Below, in pieces: positions 1-8,515 of a stretch of DNA of 64,000 bases. Source of the DNA: Planctomycetota bacterium (lineage in GTDB: Bacteria > Planctomycetota > Planctomycetia > Planctomycetales > Planctomycetaceae); contig JAQBVJ010000003.1 of NCBI GenBank assembly GCA_027623235.1, forward strand, positions 1-64,000. The letters run 5' to 3'. The translations under genes were made by a program, and so were the position numbers. Each line of letters starts with the position of its first letter. The first letter of the stretch is position 1. Below the pieces are notes generated by a model. It did no database searches, had not been told where the DNA came from, and saw only the letters and a list, made by a program, of their open reading frames with translations.

Positions 1-365
1 ACACGTATCACGTGGGCCGGTTTGCGGAGTTCCTGGGGAGCTCGCCCGAACACGCGACCCCCGAGGACGTACGATCGTTTCAACTGCACCTGATCAACGC
101 ACGAAAAGTCGGCTGGAGCACCTTCAACCCGGCCGTCGTCTGGCGAGGCTCCGGCCGGAAGTCTGACCCGTGAAAAATGCTCTCGACCGTCAATCGTCAC
201 ACGGATGGTCGCGTCCAACGGAGGCACCGACTGGGGCTCACAAAGCGTGATGGACTCAGGTCCGACCTTTGAAAGACGAAGGGACCGCCCTGCAGGAAGA
301 AGAGTCAGCAGGACCTCACCGGAATGTGACTCGACAAATTGTGACTCTGCCGCTGGTTCAATCAT
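1..365 (-). CDS. Hypothetical protein, 3' end displaced by integrase fragment (partial)
   Basis: A minus-strand frame opens with ATG at 365 (MIEPAAESQFVESHSG) and stays open to the window edge. The first 70 or so codons look like a real compact beta-rich domain: GEVLLTLLPAGRSLRLSKVG, then ATIRVTIDGRE and VRLPAGAS. This pattern resembles short planctomycete proteins of unknown function that end soon after such a motif. Everything below about base 140 is simply antisense to the integrase remnant, so the native end has probably been replaced and the frame is open there by chance. The upstream sequence has only a weak GAGATCAGG ribosome site. No function can be assigned. Confidence 0.45.
   Translation of the reverse strand, partial: MIEPAAESQFVESHSGEVLLTLLPAGRSLRLSKVGPESITLCEPQSVPPLDATIRVTIDGREHFSRVRLPAGASPDDGRVEGAPADFSCVDQVQLKRSYVLGGRVFGRAPQELRKPAHVIR
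3..173 (+). pseudogene. Truncated tyrosine recombinase (integrase) N-terminal fragment
   Basis: This open frame runs in from the left edge and stops after 56 codons. Its residues 1-46 read like the SAM-like core-binding domain of phage-type integrases: YHVGRFAEFLGSSPEHAT, then a PEDVRSFQLHLI segment and WSTFNPAV. That block normally continues into AVCALRFFY and the catalytic domain. Here it breaks after about base 142 into an unrelated tail (WRGSGRKSDP) and a stop. The catalytic R-H-R-Y half is absent, so the fragment cannot recombine DNA. The start lies outside the window. The domain assignment is from remembered family sequence and is fairly secure; how the truncation arose is inference. 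Confidence 0.7.
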
Positions 366-514
366 GATACCTGATCTCGACATTCTTGAATTACGAGCTC
401 AACAGTACGGCGACGCCCGTTCGTTGAGGATCGTCGATCGACCTGGTTCTGGCTACGACGGAATCGTGTTTTCGACGGAATTCACCTGGCCGATGTGAAG
501 CCTGGTAACATCTC

Positions 515-550
515 GCTGTGACCTGTTCTTAAGCTGTGACCTGTTCTTAA
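515..550. repeat. 18-bp perfect tandem duplication over a gene end
   Basis: The sequence gctgtgacctgttcttaa occurs twice back to back (515-532 and 533-550). The right copy contains the TAA stop of the sigma-54 activator on the minus strand, and the left copy carries the same TAA in the same orientation just downstream. It looks like a recent slippage or repair duplication. Confidence 0.85.
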
Positions 551-2511
551 TCAGGCACGTCCATCCCGAGCTGTTTCATTTTTCGGTACAGGTTTGAGCG
601 ATGGAGGCCGAGCATGCGGGCGGCTTCGCTCATGTTGCCGGCGGCGCGCTGGACGGCTCTCTGGATGTACTCTTCCTGGAACTGGCTGGTGGCCTGCGTC
701 AGCGCCAGGTCCACTCCGATGTCGATGTCGGAGCCGGCCCGGGGGCTCAGGATGAAGGCCAGGTCTTCCGGCTCGACGGACTCGCCGGAGTTCAGGAACG
801 CGACGCGCTCCATCAGGTTTCGCAGCTCGCGGACGTTGCCCGGCCAGCCGTGCGTGTTGAGGCGGCGGCGGGCTTCCTCGCTGATGGCCAGTACGGGGCG
901 GCGGGCGTCTTTGCAGAAGCCGTTCAGAAAGAACTCGGCCAGAGGCATGATGTCTTCCGGCCGGTCCCGCAGCGCCGGCAGGTCGATCGTGACGACGCAC
1001 AGGCGGTAATAAAGGTCCTCGCGGAATCGTCTTTCGCGAACGGCCTCGACAAGATTCACGTTGGTCGCGGCGAGGATTCTCACGTTCACCGGGATCGTCG
1101 TCGTGCCGCCGACGCGAGTGATGACGCGGTCTTCGAGAACCCGCAGCAGCTTCGCCTGGCCGCCGGGAGTCATGTCGCCGATTTCGTCGAGGAACACCGT
1201 GCCGCCGTCCGCGAGTTCGAACTTGCCTTTGTGCTGATCCCGCGCGTCAGTGAACGCTCCTTTTTCATGGCCGAACAGTTCGCTTTCGAGCAGCGACTCG
1301 GTCAGCGCCGCGCAGTTGACCGCGACGAATGGATGATCGGCTCGCGGCCCGCGGAAGTGCAGCGCCTGTGCAACGACTTCTTTACCGGTGCCGCTCTCAC
1401 CCAGAATGAGGACTGGCAGCGTCGCTTCGGCAAGTCGGTCGATCGACGCCCGCAGCGCGTCGATCGACGGGCTGACTCCGATGATTTTTGAGCCGCTTGC
1501 CAGCTTCTCTGTCAGCTGTCGATGAGTCCGAATCAGCAGCTCACGTTCGCGCGTGTTGCGGAGAGCGATCGCCGCCTGGATTCCGAGCTGCGTGAGGATG
1601 TCCTCGTCATCGTCGTTAAACGTGCCGGCGTTCTTGTTGATTCCCTCGAAGGCACCGATCAGCGACTGGTCGCCGTCCAGTAGCGGAACACACAGCAGGT
1701 TGCGTGTTCGGTAGCCGGTGTCTTTATCGACCGCCTGATTGAATCGGTCGTCCGCGTACGCATCGTCGACCTGAATCGTCGTCCCGTTCTGCACAACGCT
1801 GCCGACGATTCCGGCATCGTCCGGGATGTAGAGCGTGCCACCCTCGACGCCGAGCGCGGGGCACGCCAGCAGTTTCCGATTCGGCTTATCCCAGACAAAG
1901 ATGCTGGCCCGGTCGCACTCCAGTAACCGGCACGCTTCCTCGCAGATCGTTTCGAGCAGCGGAACCGTTTCATAGATCTCCGACAGTCTTGATGAGACCC
2001 GCAACGTTTCCCGCAACCGGTCGCTCAGCTTTGAGTGACGTTCGAGGCGTTCGCTCAGGGCCAGCGCATGAGCGACGGCACGTCCTGCTGCGGTGATTCC
2101 GGCGAGTGCTCCTGCGTCGACTCGTCGACCGGCGAGAGCAAGCAGCGTTTGCCGTCCAGCTCCGACGACGATCGGTACGGCCGCGACCGACCAGCCGTCT
2201 GTGCCTTCGACTTTTTCGAGCCCGGCCGCCTCGCGGTCGAGTGCTTCATTGAACAGCCGAAGTGGGAGCTCGCCGACCTGGTGACGCCCGAATTCGGCTC
2301 GGACGGTCCATTCCGAAGTGCGGTCGACGACGGCGATCCACTGAACCGAGAATTCCGCTGCGATGTCCGGCAACTGGTGGGCGAGGAATTCCGCAGAGGT
2401 CGGCGTCGAGGCGACCGCCTTGAGAAGCCGATCACACAACTGAATCGCCAGGCCCGCTCCGTCCGTCTGGAGCCACGGGAGGCTCGACCAGGTCATCCAC
2501 TTCGCTGCCAC
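547..2511 (-). CDS. Sigma-54-dependent transcriptional activator with GAF sensor
   Basis: Enhancer-binding protein of 654 residues that should open sigma-54 RNA polymerase complexes using ATP. Residues 1-165 form a diverged GAF-like region and about 177-315 a clearer GAF domain. The AAA+ module (about 340-570) has Walker A GESGTGKE near 370, the sigma-54 contact loop as GAFTDA near 419 (consensus GAFTGA) and Walker B FLDEIGDM. The C-terminus is a Fis-type helix-turn-helix (MSEAARMLGLHRSNLYRKMK). No receiver domain is present, so control is probably by a small ligand or redox signal at the GAF domains. The start is GTG at 2511, preceded by GGAG at 8-nt spacing; the next ATG at 2496 has no good ribosome site. 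Its targets are not evident here. Confidence 0.92.
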   Translation of the reverse strand: MAAKWMTWSSLPWLQTDGAGLAIQLCDRLLKAVASTPTSAEFLAHQLPDIAAEFSVQWIAVVDRTSEWTVRAEFGRHQVGELPLRLFNEALDREAAGLEKVEGTDGWSVAAVPIVVGAGRQTLLALAGRRVDAGALAGITAAGRAVAHALALSERLERHSKLSDRLRETLRVSSRLSEIYETVPLLETICEEACRLLECDRASIFVWDKPNRKLLACPALGVEGGTLYIPDDAGIVGSVVQNGTTIQVDDAYADDRFNQAVDKDTGYRTRNLLCVPLLDGDQSLIGAFEGINKNAGTFNDDDEDILTQLGIQAAIALRNTRERELLIRTHRQLTEKLASGSKIIGVSPSIDALRASIDRLAEATLPVLILGESGTGKEVVAQALHFRGPRADHPFVAVNCAALTESLLESELFGHEKGAFTDARDQHKGKFELADGGTVFLDEIGDMTPGGQAKLLRVLEDRVITRVGGTTTIPVNVRILAATNVNLVEAVRERRFREDLYYRLCVVTIDLPALRDRPEDIMPLAEFFLNGFCKDARRPVLAISEEARRRLNTHGWPGNVRELRNLMERVAFLNSGESVEPEDLAFILSPRAGSDIDIGVDLALTQATSQFQEEYIQRAVQRAAGNMSEAARMLGLHRSNLYRKMKQLGMDVPD

Positions 2512-2891
2512 CGCTCGTCTCCACGAAGGTTGCGCCGATCGAAATCTGGCGAGATGATTTGCGATGCGGCCGAGAATGCGTCTGCCAGAAGTTCAGTCCG
2601 CTCGTCGCTGGCCGTTAATAAGGGATTCCTCGCAGCCCGGCAACAGGCCGGACACGGATCGCAAAGGATCGCCGCAGGATGACTGAAGCCACAAACTGTT
2701 TTCTGAAATGAGGATACGCTGCCTGATGCGGCCGCTTTTCTCGCCGAATTCTCGCCAATCTCCGGAATCCAGACGCACATTTCGGCAGCCAACGCGGTAA
2801 GGAAAGGCTGGAACCGGACTTCGCTTCTGGTTTACAATCGCAAACTGCTTTTAAGATTTCTGCTGTATACAAGTTGCCCAGGAGCTAACCG
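2512..2891. other. Divergent intergenic region, no gene seen
   Basis: These 380 bases separate the divergently transcribed sigma-54 activator and DUF1549 gene. Short overlapping frames on both strands lack ribosome sites and family resemblance. It presumably holds both promoters, but I could not identify convincing -35/-10 or -24/-12 elements. A clear AGGAG sits at 2880-2884 just before the right-hand gene. Confidence 0.5.
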
Positions 2892-4646
2892 ATGAAATTG
2901 TCCGGGATTGCGTCAAAGTTTGTGCTGGCATTGGTCGCGGCAGGTCTCTTGACATCCCAGGTCGACGCTCAGCCCGCTGGAGACAGTGGCAGCGCGAAAG
3001 ACAGTGGCAGCACGAAGTCGGCTTCCTCTTCGCGTGACAAAGATGCAGCCGCCTCGTTCACGACGGGCTCATCCGATGAGCTCATCCAATTCATAAACGC
3101 CCAGATTCGCCAGGGTTATGAGGATAATGAAATCGGTGAATCGGAAGTCGCATCCGACTCCGAATGGCTTCGTCGAGTTTACCTCGACATCATCGGTCGG
3201 ATTCCAGAATCGGAAGTCGTTGAAGCCTTCCTCAAAGACAAAGACCCCGCTAAACGATCGAAGGTCATTGACCAGCTCCTCGATGATGACGGCTACGTCC
3301 GGAATTTCACCACGATCTGGACGAACCTCTGCATCGGCCGCGGAACCCCCCGCCGAGTCAGCCGCCGCGGGATGACACAGTTCTTCCGGGAAGGCTTTGC
3401 TCGAAACCGTCCCTGGGACGAGATGGTTTATGATCTGATCGCAGCCGTCGGCGCGTTTGACAACGAGCCGCGCGAGTACTCGAACGGCGAACCGATTCCG
3501 GCCAACCCCGCCGTGAATTACATGCTCGCTCAGATGCAGATGAACGATGAGATGGTTCAGGCGACTGCCAAGACGGCTCGACTGTTTCTTGGCGTTCAGG
3601 TGCAGTGCACTCAGTGCCACAATCACCCGTTCAATGATTGGCAACAGGACCAGTTCTGGCAGTTCAACAGTTTTTTCCGCCAGTCACAAAAGCGTGATTA
3701 CCGCAAACCGGATCCACGAACCGGCAGGCTGGTCGACGACTTCTCTGAACTTCAATTCGGCGACTTCAATTATCCGGTCTTCTTTGAAAAGCGGAATGGC
3801 CTGATGAAGATGGCCGAGCCGAGCTACTTCGGAACGACGTTCGACACGCGTGATCTCGACCCGGAAACAAACCTTCGAAGCGAGCTCGCGAAACTGGTCA
3901 TCGAAGGCGACCGCCCGTGGGTGGCCATGTCCATCGTGAATCAAATGTGGGGCCACTTCTTCGGCTACGGATTCACAAAGCCGATTGACGACATGGGGCC
4001 GCACAATCCCGCTTCGCACCCCGACCTGCACGATCGTCTCGCCAGAGAAGTCGTCAAGGGACGTTACGACCTCAAACAGATTATCCGCTGGATTTGCAAC
4101 AGCGAGGCCTACAACCTGACCAGTCAGTACAGCGGCAAGAACGACATCGACAATCCTGCGGCGGGTGAGGTGCCACTCTTCAGCCACATGTACGTCAAGT
4201 CGATGGAAGCTGAGCAGCTTTATGATTCGCTGATCGTTGCCACAAACGCTCACCGGTCTGGCCGATCCAGCTGGGATCAGGCAGAGCAGCAGCGACAGCA
4301 GTGGCTGCAGCAGTTTGTGATCGCGTTCGGCACCGACGAAGGCGACGAGGCCACAACTTTTAACGGGACGATTCCGCAGGCACTGATGATGATGAACGGT
4401 GAGCTCGTTCAAAACGCAACGAATGCAGAGAAAGGCAGTTTCCTTCGTGAGATCCTGGAAGAACCCCGGGGGACCGACATTACGAGGATTAACAAACTCT
4501 ACATGGCAACACTCGGCCGTCTGCCGGATACCCGGGAACGTTCGATGGCGATACGAATGATCAAAGCCAACACGGACAAGCTGGTGGCGTATCAGGATCT
4601 CTTCTGGGCTCTGCTCAACAGCAACGAATTCATTTTCGTGCATTGA
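2892..4646 (+). CDS. Exported DUF1549/DUF1553 (PSCyt2-PSD1) protein
   Basis: 584-residue secreted protein of the planctomycete DUF1549 + DUF1553 family. A signal peptide (MKLSGIASKFVLALVAAGLL) is followed by a low-complexity Ser/Ala/Asp linker to about residue 60. DUF1549 spans roughly 65-265 and contains QCTQCHNHPFNDW near 238-248, a CxxCH site that could bind heme or metal. DUF1553 follows from about 320 to the end (VNQMWGHFFGYGF; ATLGRLPDTRE near the C-terminus). The N-terminal cytochrome domain (PSCyt1) and the lectin-like domain often fused in larger relatives are absent. The start has AGGAGCTAACCG before ATG. The family is usually linked to DUF1501 proteins in large gene families; no DUF1501 partner lies next to it here. 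Molecular function is not established. Confidence 0.9.
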   Translation: MKLSGIASKFVLALVAAGLLTSQVDAQPAGDSGSAKDSGSTKSASSSRDKDAAASFTTGSSDELIQFINAQIRQGYEDNEIGESEVASDSEWLRRVYLDIIGRIPESEVVEAFLKDKDPAKRSKVIDQLLDDDGYVRNFTTIWTNLCIGRGTPRRVSRRGMTQFFREGFARNRPWDEMVYDLIAAVGAFDNEPREYSNGEPIPANPAVNYMLAQMQMNDEMVQATAKTARLFLGVQVQCTQCHNHPFNDWQQDQFWQFNSFFRQSQKRDYRKPDPRTGRLVDDFSELQFGDFNYPVFFEKRNGLMKMAEPSYFGTTFDTRDLDPETNLRSELAKLVIEGDRPWVAMSIVNQMWGHFFGYGFTKPIDDMGPHNPASHPDLHDRLAREVVKGRYDLKQIIRWICNSEAYNLTSQYSGKNDIDNPAAGEVPLFSHMYVKSMEAEQLYDSLIVATNAHRSGRSSWDQAEQQRQQWLQQFVIAFGTDEGDEATTFNGTIPQALMMMNGELVQNATNAEKGSFLREILEEPRGTDITRINKLYMATLGRLPDTRERSMAIRMIKANTDKLVAYQDLFWALLNSNEFIFVH

Positions 4647-4665
4647 TCCTTCGCTTCAGAAATCA

Positions 4666-4697
4666 ACCCCGGTCGATTCGTCGGCCGGGTTTTTTTC
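4666..4697 (+). terminator. Rho-independent terminator after the DUF1549 gene
   Basis: CCCGGTCGA pairs with TCGGCCGGG (one G-U pair) around a TTCG tetraloop, followed by seven T. It begins 20 bases after the stop codon. Confidence 0.85.
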
Positions 4698-4752
4698 ATG
4701 TCGATTGTGAATGTTGTCGGCCACGTTCCCGGAAAATGAACAGGGATCGGTG

Positions 4753-6261
4753 ATGGACCTTCGCGACGCACTGGCTCGACTGGGCGCACTCCCGAAAACG
4801 TCGGTCCTCTGTCCTCTCAAATCGAGTTCGATCATTCCGGGCTTGTCCGAATTCTGGCAATCTCAGACCGATGCAGGACGGGGTGCCTTCGGAAAGAAAG
4901 CCACACGAATTTCGAATTGGCTTGAGAGTCAGATTGCCGCAGGAGCCGTCGCCGAATTCTTCCGGCCCGCCTTACCACAGAGCACGCTCGAAGAAATGTT
5001 CTGTGAGAGACTTCTCTGGTGGCCGAATGGCAAGCCGACGGGCCGGCAGGTCGCCATTATCAGTTCCCGCATTGGGCGACAGTTTCAGGAACGACCGCAG
5101 TGGTTTGAGACGCTACGGCTCGCGACGGCGACGCTCGACACTGGCGACTGTCTGGTGACGGCTTCTGGGACAACAACGCACCGTTTTGTCTCGCGGCTCG
5201 CCGAGTTGCTGAATCTGCCACGGGTCGAAGTGCGGCTGGTCTCGCCGCGACGCCAGCCAGGCAGATGGTTCGAGTGGCTGATGAAAGAGACCGCTGAGCC
5301 AACTGGTCAGAGCGTCTCGCCGGTCTACGTGTCACCGCCTTTCGGCGAGTTGCCTCCTTTGGATTCCAACCGAAAGCCGCTTCCGGAACGAGACCTGGCT
5401 GTGAACCTGCTCGCCGATCAGACGTGGGTTCTGTCTCTTCGGAACGGTGGGAATCTTGAGAGACTTCTGAAGTGCGGTCTCGTCGAATCCCGCTTCGCTC
5501 CCGGCTCTGTGCGATTTCTTCTCGGTGAGGGGCTTGTCGAAGAGTCACAGGCTGAGCCACTGCAGGACCTGGGAGCTGTGGCCTGGTATTTGACTTCCGC
5601 TGGCGGTGTGCCAACTCAGAAGTGGCCGCTCTTCCAGGACAGTCCTCGGGTGGTGGCCTCCGACTTGTTCCCCGAGGGAGAATCCTGGACCTGGCTGACA
5701 CATACCACACGGCAGCCAGACGGAGCGTGGCCGGATGAAGCTCGGTCTGACTTCGAGGATGAAGTTCTGCTTTCGGAACCGACGGACCGGTCGCCGCTGG
5801 CGGCGCTGCTGCGAATCCTTTCGCAGGAGAAGTTGATCGCTACAGGAGCCGGTATTCGCGGCGCCTATCCCGTTGTGTGTTTCTCGGCGTGCCCATTGGA
5901 GAAGCTGCTGCAGAAGCGAAAGTGGCAGCGGCATCGCACACGCTGGGATTTTGAACCGTTTGGTATCTGCGTCCGCCAGAAAGTTCTGGAGCGATCCGGC
6001 GCGAAGTCAGTCGCGTACGGTGACGACGAGATCTGGGAGCGGCTCAGCGAGGCAGACCGCCCCTGGTTTCAGAAGAAGTCGAGTCAGGTGGGAAACCAGA
6101 CAGTCGACTGGTCGATGGAGCAGGAATGGCGGGTGCGAGGCGACTTTGACCTTTCACAGATCGAGCGCGATGACATGTTCGTTTTTGTGCCGACGGAGGC
6201 GATGGCGAACGAAGTCCGCACAGTGAGCCGCTGGCCGGTGATCGTCGCTGGATCCGCCTGA
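4753..6261 (+). CDS. Uncharacterised protein, possible SLOG-like and DUF2971/AbiGi-like regions
   Basis: About 502 residues, cytoplasmic, no membrane helix. I do not recognise the full family. Residues around 100-160 (RQVAIISSRIGRQ, then GDCLVTASGTTTHRFVSRLA, then a strand VEVRLVSP) have the rhythm of a DprA/LOG-type Rossmann fold that senses nucleotides. Near 385-490, CFSACPLEKLL, an FGICVRQKVLERSGAKSV segment and EQEWRVRGDFDL resemble the CFTE...YGIGF...EWR pattern of DUF2971/AbiGi-antitoxin-like proteins. Both links are inference from pattern memory. The ATG at 4753 is preferred to one at 4711 because AGGGATCGG precedes it; the earlier one sits just behind a terminator with no ribosome site. 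It stands alone between a terminator and a convergent gene. Confidence 0.75.
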   Translation: MDLRDALARLGALPKTSVLCPLKSSSIIPGLSEFWQSQTDAGRGAFGKKATRISNWLESQIAAGAVAEFFRPALPQSTLEEMFCERLLWWPNGKPTGRQVAIISSRIGRQFQERPQWFETLRLATATLDTGDCLVTASGTTTHRFVSRLAELLNLPRVEVRLVSPRRQPGRWFEWLMKETAEPTGQSVSPVYVSPPFGELPPLDSNRKPLPERDLAVNLLADQTWVLSLRNGGNLERLLKCGLVESRFAPGSVRFLLGEGLVEESQAEPLQDLGAVAWYLTSAGGVPTQKWPLFQDSPRVVASDLFPEGESWTWLTHTTRQPDGAWPDEARSDFEDEVLLSEPTDRSPLAALLRILSQEKLIATGAGIRGAYPVVCFSACPLEKLLQKRKWQRHRTRWDFEPFGICVRQKVLERSGAKSVAYGDDEIWERLSEADRPWFQKKSSQVGNQTVDWSMEQEWRVRGDFDLSQIERDDMFVFVPTEAMANEVRTVSRWPVIVAGSA

Positions 6262-6328
6262 GCAATCGGTCCTCGCACTGGCACCGTTCAACTCCTAATG
6301 AAAGCCGGCTGAGCGACTTGAGAGGGCA

Positions 6329-6361
6329 TAAAAAAAGCCGCAAGGAATGATCCTCGCGGCT
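6329..6361 (-). terminator. Rho-independent terminator after sat
   Basis: Read on the minus strand, AGCCGCGAGG pairs with CCTTGCGGCT and is followed by a run of T. It lies 26 bases beyond the sat stop codon. Confidence 0.85.
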
Positions 6362-6386
6362 CGGAATTTTAATGCCAACTCTTTGG

Positions 6387-7643
6387 CTACTGCTTCATGG
6401 CTTCCGCCAGAATCTTTGAGGTCGAGGGTCGCATGATTCGTTCATCGACCAGTTCTCCTTCCAGCAGAGTCGCGCGGACCTGCTTGCCAGAGATGAAGAC
6501 CGGTTTTTCGTCCGGGTACTTTTCCATCAGATCGACACGGCCGGCCGACTCGTAGTAAGCCGCAAAACCGACTTTGCACGGGCTGATCTGAAGGTCTCCC
6601 CCCAGGTTGTCGAAAATTTCGTGAGCGTCGAAGTCGCCCCAGATCGCCGTGCCGTCGTGGTAAGGCGCGTCGGCATGCTTCCGGCCGATGACGATGTGGG
6701 TGTAGCCGTAATTCTGGCGGTAGATTGCGTGCATGACGGCTTCTTTCGGGCCGCCATAAAACATCTTGATGTCCAGTCCGAGCAGCACGACTCGATCCGG
6801 CACGCTCTCGCCGCGCGAGCCCCAGAGTTCGGCGTCGCTGTCGCCTTCGCCCAGGCCACGCTGACTGATGAGCGTTTCGTAAGTCTCCATCCGGATTTCC
6901 GCACTGACGTCGTCGCCCTTTGTCTCGCCGATCAGCGGGTTGAGGACGGCGCCAGCATTTTTGCCTTCGCGGATGAGCGATTCCAGGCCGTAGACCAGTG
7001 CGTACTCGTGAGCCCGGTGAAGCGGGTTCCTCGTCTGAAAAGCGACGACCGCGTCCCAGCCCTTTTCGGCGACGAGAGCTCGCGTTTCGCGCGGGGTGAG
7101 GACGTACTGACCGAAGTTCGGATTCTTCGGCTGCGGCAGGGCTCGAATCGTTCCGCCAATCAGGTGCGTCTTGTCGGCGTCACCTTTCAGCACCATGTCG
7201 GCGCCCGGGTGATCCGTCCGTTCGGTCAGGTAAACGCTTTGCAGGTATCGCTGCTTGTCCCACTCGTAGACGTCGTTCAGGTCGAGCGTCCCAACGATGT
7301 TTCCTTCCGGGCAGGTCAATGCGACGCTCTGTCCAGCGGAGAGGGTGGCTGCGACCTCGGATGTCACGGGAAACGCGATGGGAATCGTCCAGGCGTAGAG
7401 AGCACCGTTTGACTCGATGACGGATTCGTCCAGGACGCGGTTGTAGGTCGCGCTGTCCATCGGCCCGGTCAGCGGGCTGAGCGTGCCATCGGCGATGCGG
7501 TAAACGGACGACAGGTCGGCGGCGGAGACCGGCACTTTCGGCAGGTCCGTGGCGGCCGCTTTGAATTTGTCGATTTCCCCGGCGGGAACGGTGCAGCAGA
7601 CTGGTTCGCTCAAACCACCATGCGGGGGAACAAGATCGGCCAT
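6387..7643 (-). CDS. sat: Sulfate adenylyltransferase (ATP sulfurylase)
   Basis: 418-residue ATP sulfurylase of the homo-oligomeric Sat type, converting sulfate and ATP to adenosine 5'-phosphosulfate and pyrophosphate. Diagnostic sites are present: [12 protein letters not shown] (HxxH nucleotide-binding motif) near 203-214, [15 protein letters not shown] near 317-330 and [15 protein letters not shown] near 380-394. The N-terminal PUA-like domain ([17 protein letters not shown]) is intact. The length matches the family and no APS kinase domain is fused. No aprAB, cysH or cysC lies nearby, so it is most likely assimilatory, although Sat alone does not settle direction. A modest AGAAAG precedes the ATG. 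It is a single transcript unit ending in its own terminator. Confidence 0.96.
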   Translation of the reverse strand: MADLVPPHGGLSEPVCCTVPAGEIDKFKAAATDLPKVPVSAADLSSVYRIADGTLSPLTGPMDSATYNRVLDESVIESNGALYAWTIPIAFPVTSEVAATLSAGQSVALTCPEGNIVGTLDLNDVYEWDKQRYLQSVYLTERTDHPGADMVLKGDADKTHLIGGTIRALPQPKNPNFGQYVLTPRETRALVAEKGWDAVVAFQTRNPLHRAHEYALVYGLESLIREGKNAGAVLNPLIGETKGDDVSAEIRMETYETLISQRGLGEGDSDAELWGSRGESVPDRVVLLGLDIKMFYGGPKEAVMHAIYRQNYGYTHIVIGRKHADAPYHDGTAIWGDFDAHEIFDNLGGDLQISPCKVGFAAYYESAGRVDLMEKYPDEKPVFISGKQVRATLLEGELVDERIMRPSTSKILAEAMKQ

Positions 7644-8004
7644 CGGATTCTTTCTGACTCACAAGATGAGGAAGGGAATGGAAGTCGCTTCACGGGACGG
7701 GTTGCGAGGCGTTCTTCCTTGGACTCTGCCTGGCATTTCGCCATCACGGCTGCCACCGAACGAGCAGAATTCGCTATTCACAGCGAAGTGAGTTTCGTTC
7801 GGCAGAGTCAGCAACGCAGAGGTGCGGCGGGGCACGAAAGTCGTCCCGGACGCAAAGCCGGCAGGACGATAGGGCACCCGAGAAACCTCGTCAAGCGGCG
7901 TTTCGAGTGACTCGACGGGGACAGGAGCACACTTTAAAACCGCTTCCGTCTCCACATTTTCTGAGCGAATTCTCAAAACGATTCCGCTGCGAGCCACACT
8001 CCGC
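7644..8004. other. Divergent intergenic region, no gene seen
   Basis: 361 bases between the divergent sat and fabZ-like genes. A minus-strand open frame covers most of it, but its Arg/Ser/Pro-rich translation resembles no family and it lacks a ribosome site. No riboswitch or clear promoter could be recognised. Confidence 0.45.
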
Positions 8005-8439
8005 ATGACTATGAATCAGTCCGAAATCAAACAGCTCATTCCGCACCGCGATCCGTTCCTGTGGATCGATGAAGTGGTGGAGATTTCTGAATCCACGATC
8101 GTCGCCAGAAAGCACATTCCGGCAGACCTCGACGTGTTCCAGGGCCACTATCCGCACTTTCCGATCCTGCCGGGAGTCCTTCAGCTCGAAGCAGCATTCC
8201 AGGCCGGAGCGATCCTCATTGCGAAGACGCAGGAAGTTGGCGAGGGTCAAGTGCCGGTCGTCACCCGAGTCAACAACACAAAGTTCCGATCGATGGTCCG
8301 ACCAGGAGACATCCTCGACATTGAAGTCACGCTGACAGAGAAACTTTCGAACGCGTTTTTTCTGACGGGAAAGGTTTCCGTTGGAGGCAAGGTGACAGTG
8401 CGGCTGGAATTCGCCTGTGCGGCCGCGGCAATCACGTAA
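8005..8439 (+). CDS. 3-hydroxyacyl-ACP dehydratase, FabZ/FabA-like hot-dog protein
   Basis: 144 residues, a single hot-dog domain. The opening IKQLIPHRDPFLWIDEV is the classic FabZ N-terminal signature. The catalytic histidine is H48 in GHYPHFPILPGV and the acidic partner E62 in QLEAAFQAG. FabZ dehydrates 3-hydroxyacyl-ACP in fatty-acid elongation. The gene is not in a fab cluster, and planctomycetes often carry several FabZ-like copies, so this one may serve a specialised acyl or polyketide-type pathway instead of housekeeping synthesis. No ribosome site is obvious before the ATG at 8005; the ATG at 8011 is an alternative. An ABC-2 permease follows after 76 bases on the same strand. Confidence 0.88.
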   Translation: MTMNQSEIKQLIPHRDPFLWIDEVVEISESTIVARKHIPADLDVFQGHYPHFPILPGVLQLEAAFQAGAILIAKTQEVGEGQVPVVTRVNNTKFRSMVRPGDILDIEVTLTEKLSNAFFLTGKVSVGGKVTVRLEFACAAAAIT

Positions 8440-8515
8440 CGGCGAAGCCTCGCGTTCAGAGCAGCATCTTGTTGAGGATGGCAAATCTGAGCCTCGGCGC
8501 TTCCGGGACGACTTG

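Noticed and set aside
205-498. 97-residue plus-strand frame near the left edge
   Set aside because: No ribosome site; it is antisense to the better-looking minus-strand frame starting at 365.
601-1491. 296-residue plus-strand frame opposite the sigma-54 activator
   Set aside because: Antisense to the AAA+ and helix-turn-helix domains; no ribosome site or family resemblance.
7659-8006. 115-residue minus-strand frame between sat and fabZ
   Set aside because: Covers the expected divergent promoter region and has no motif or ribosome site.
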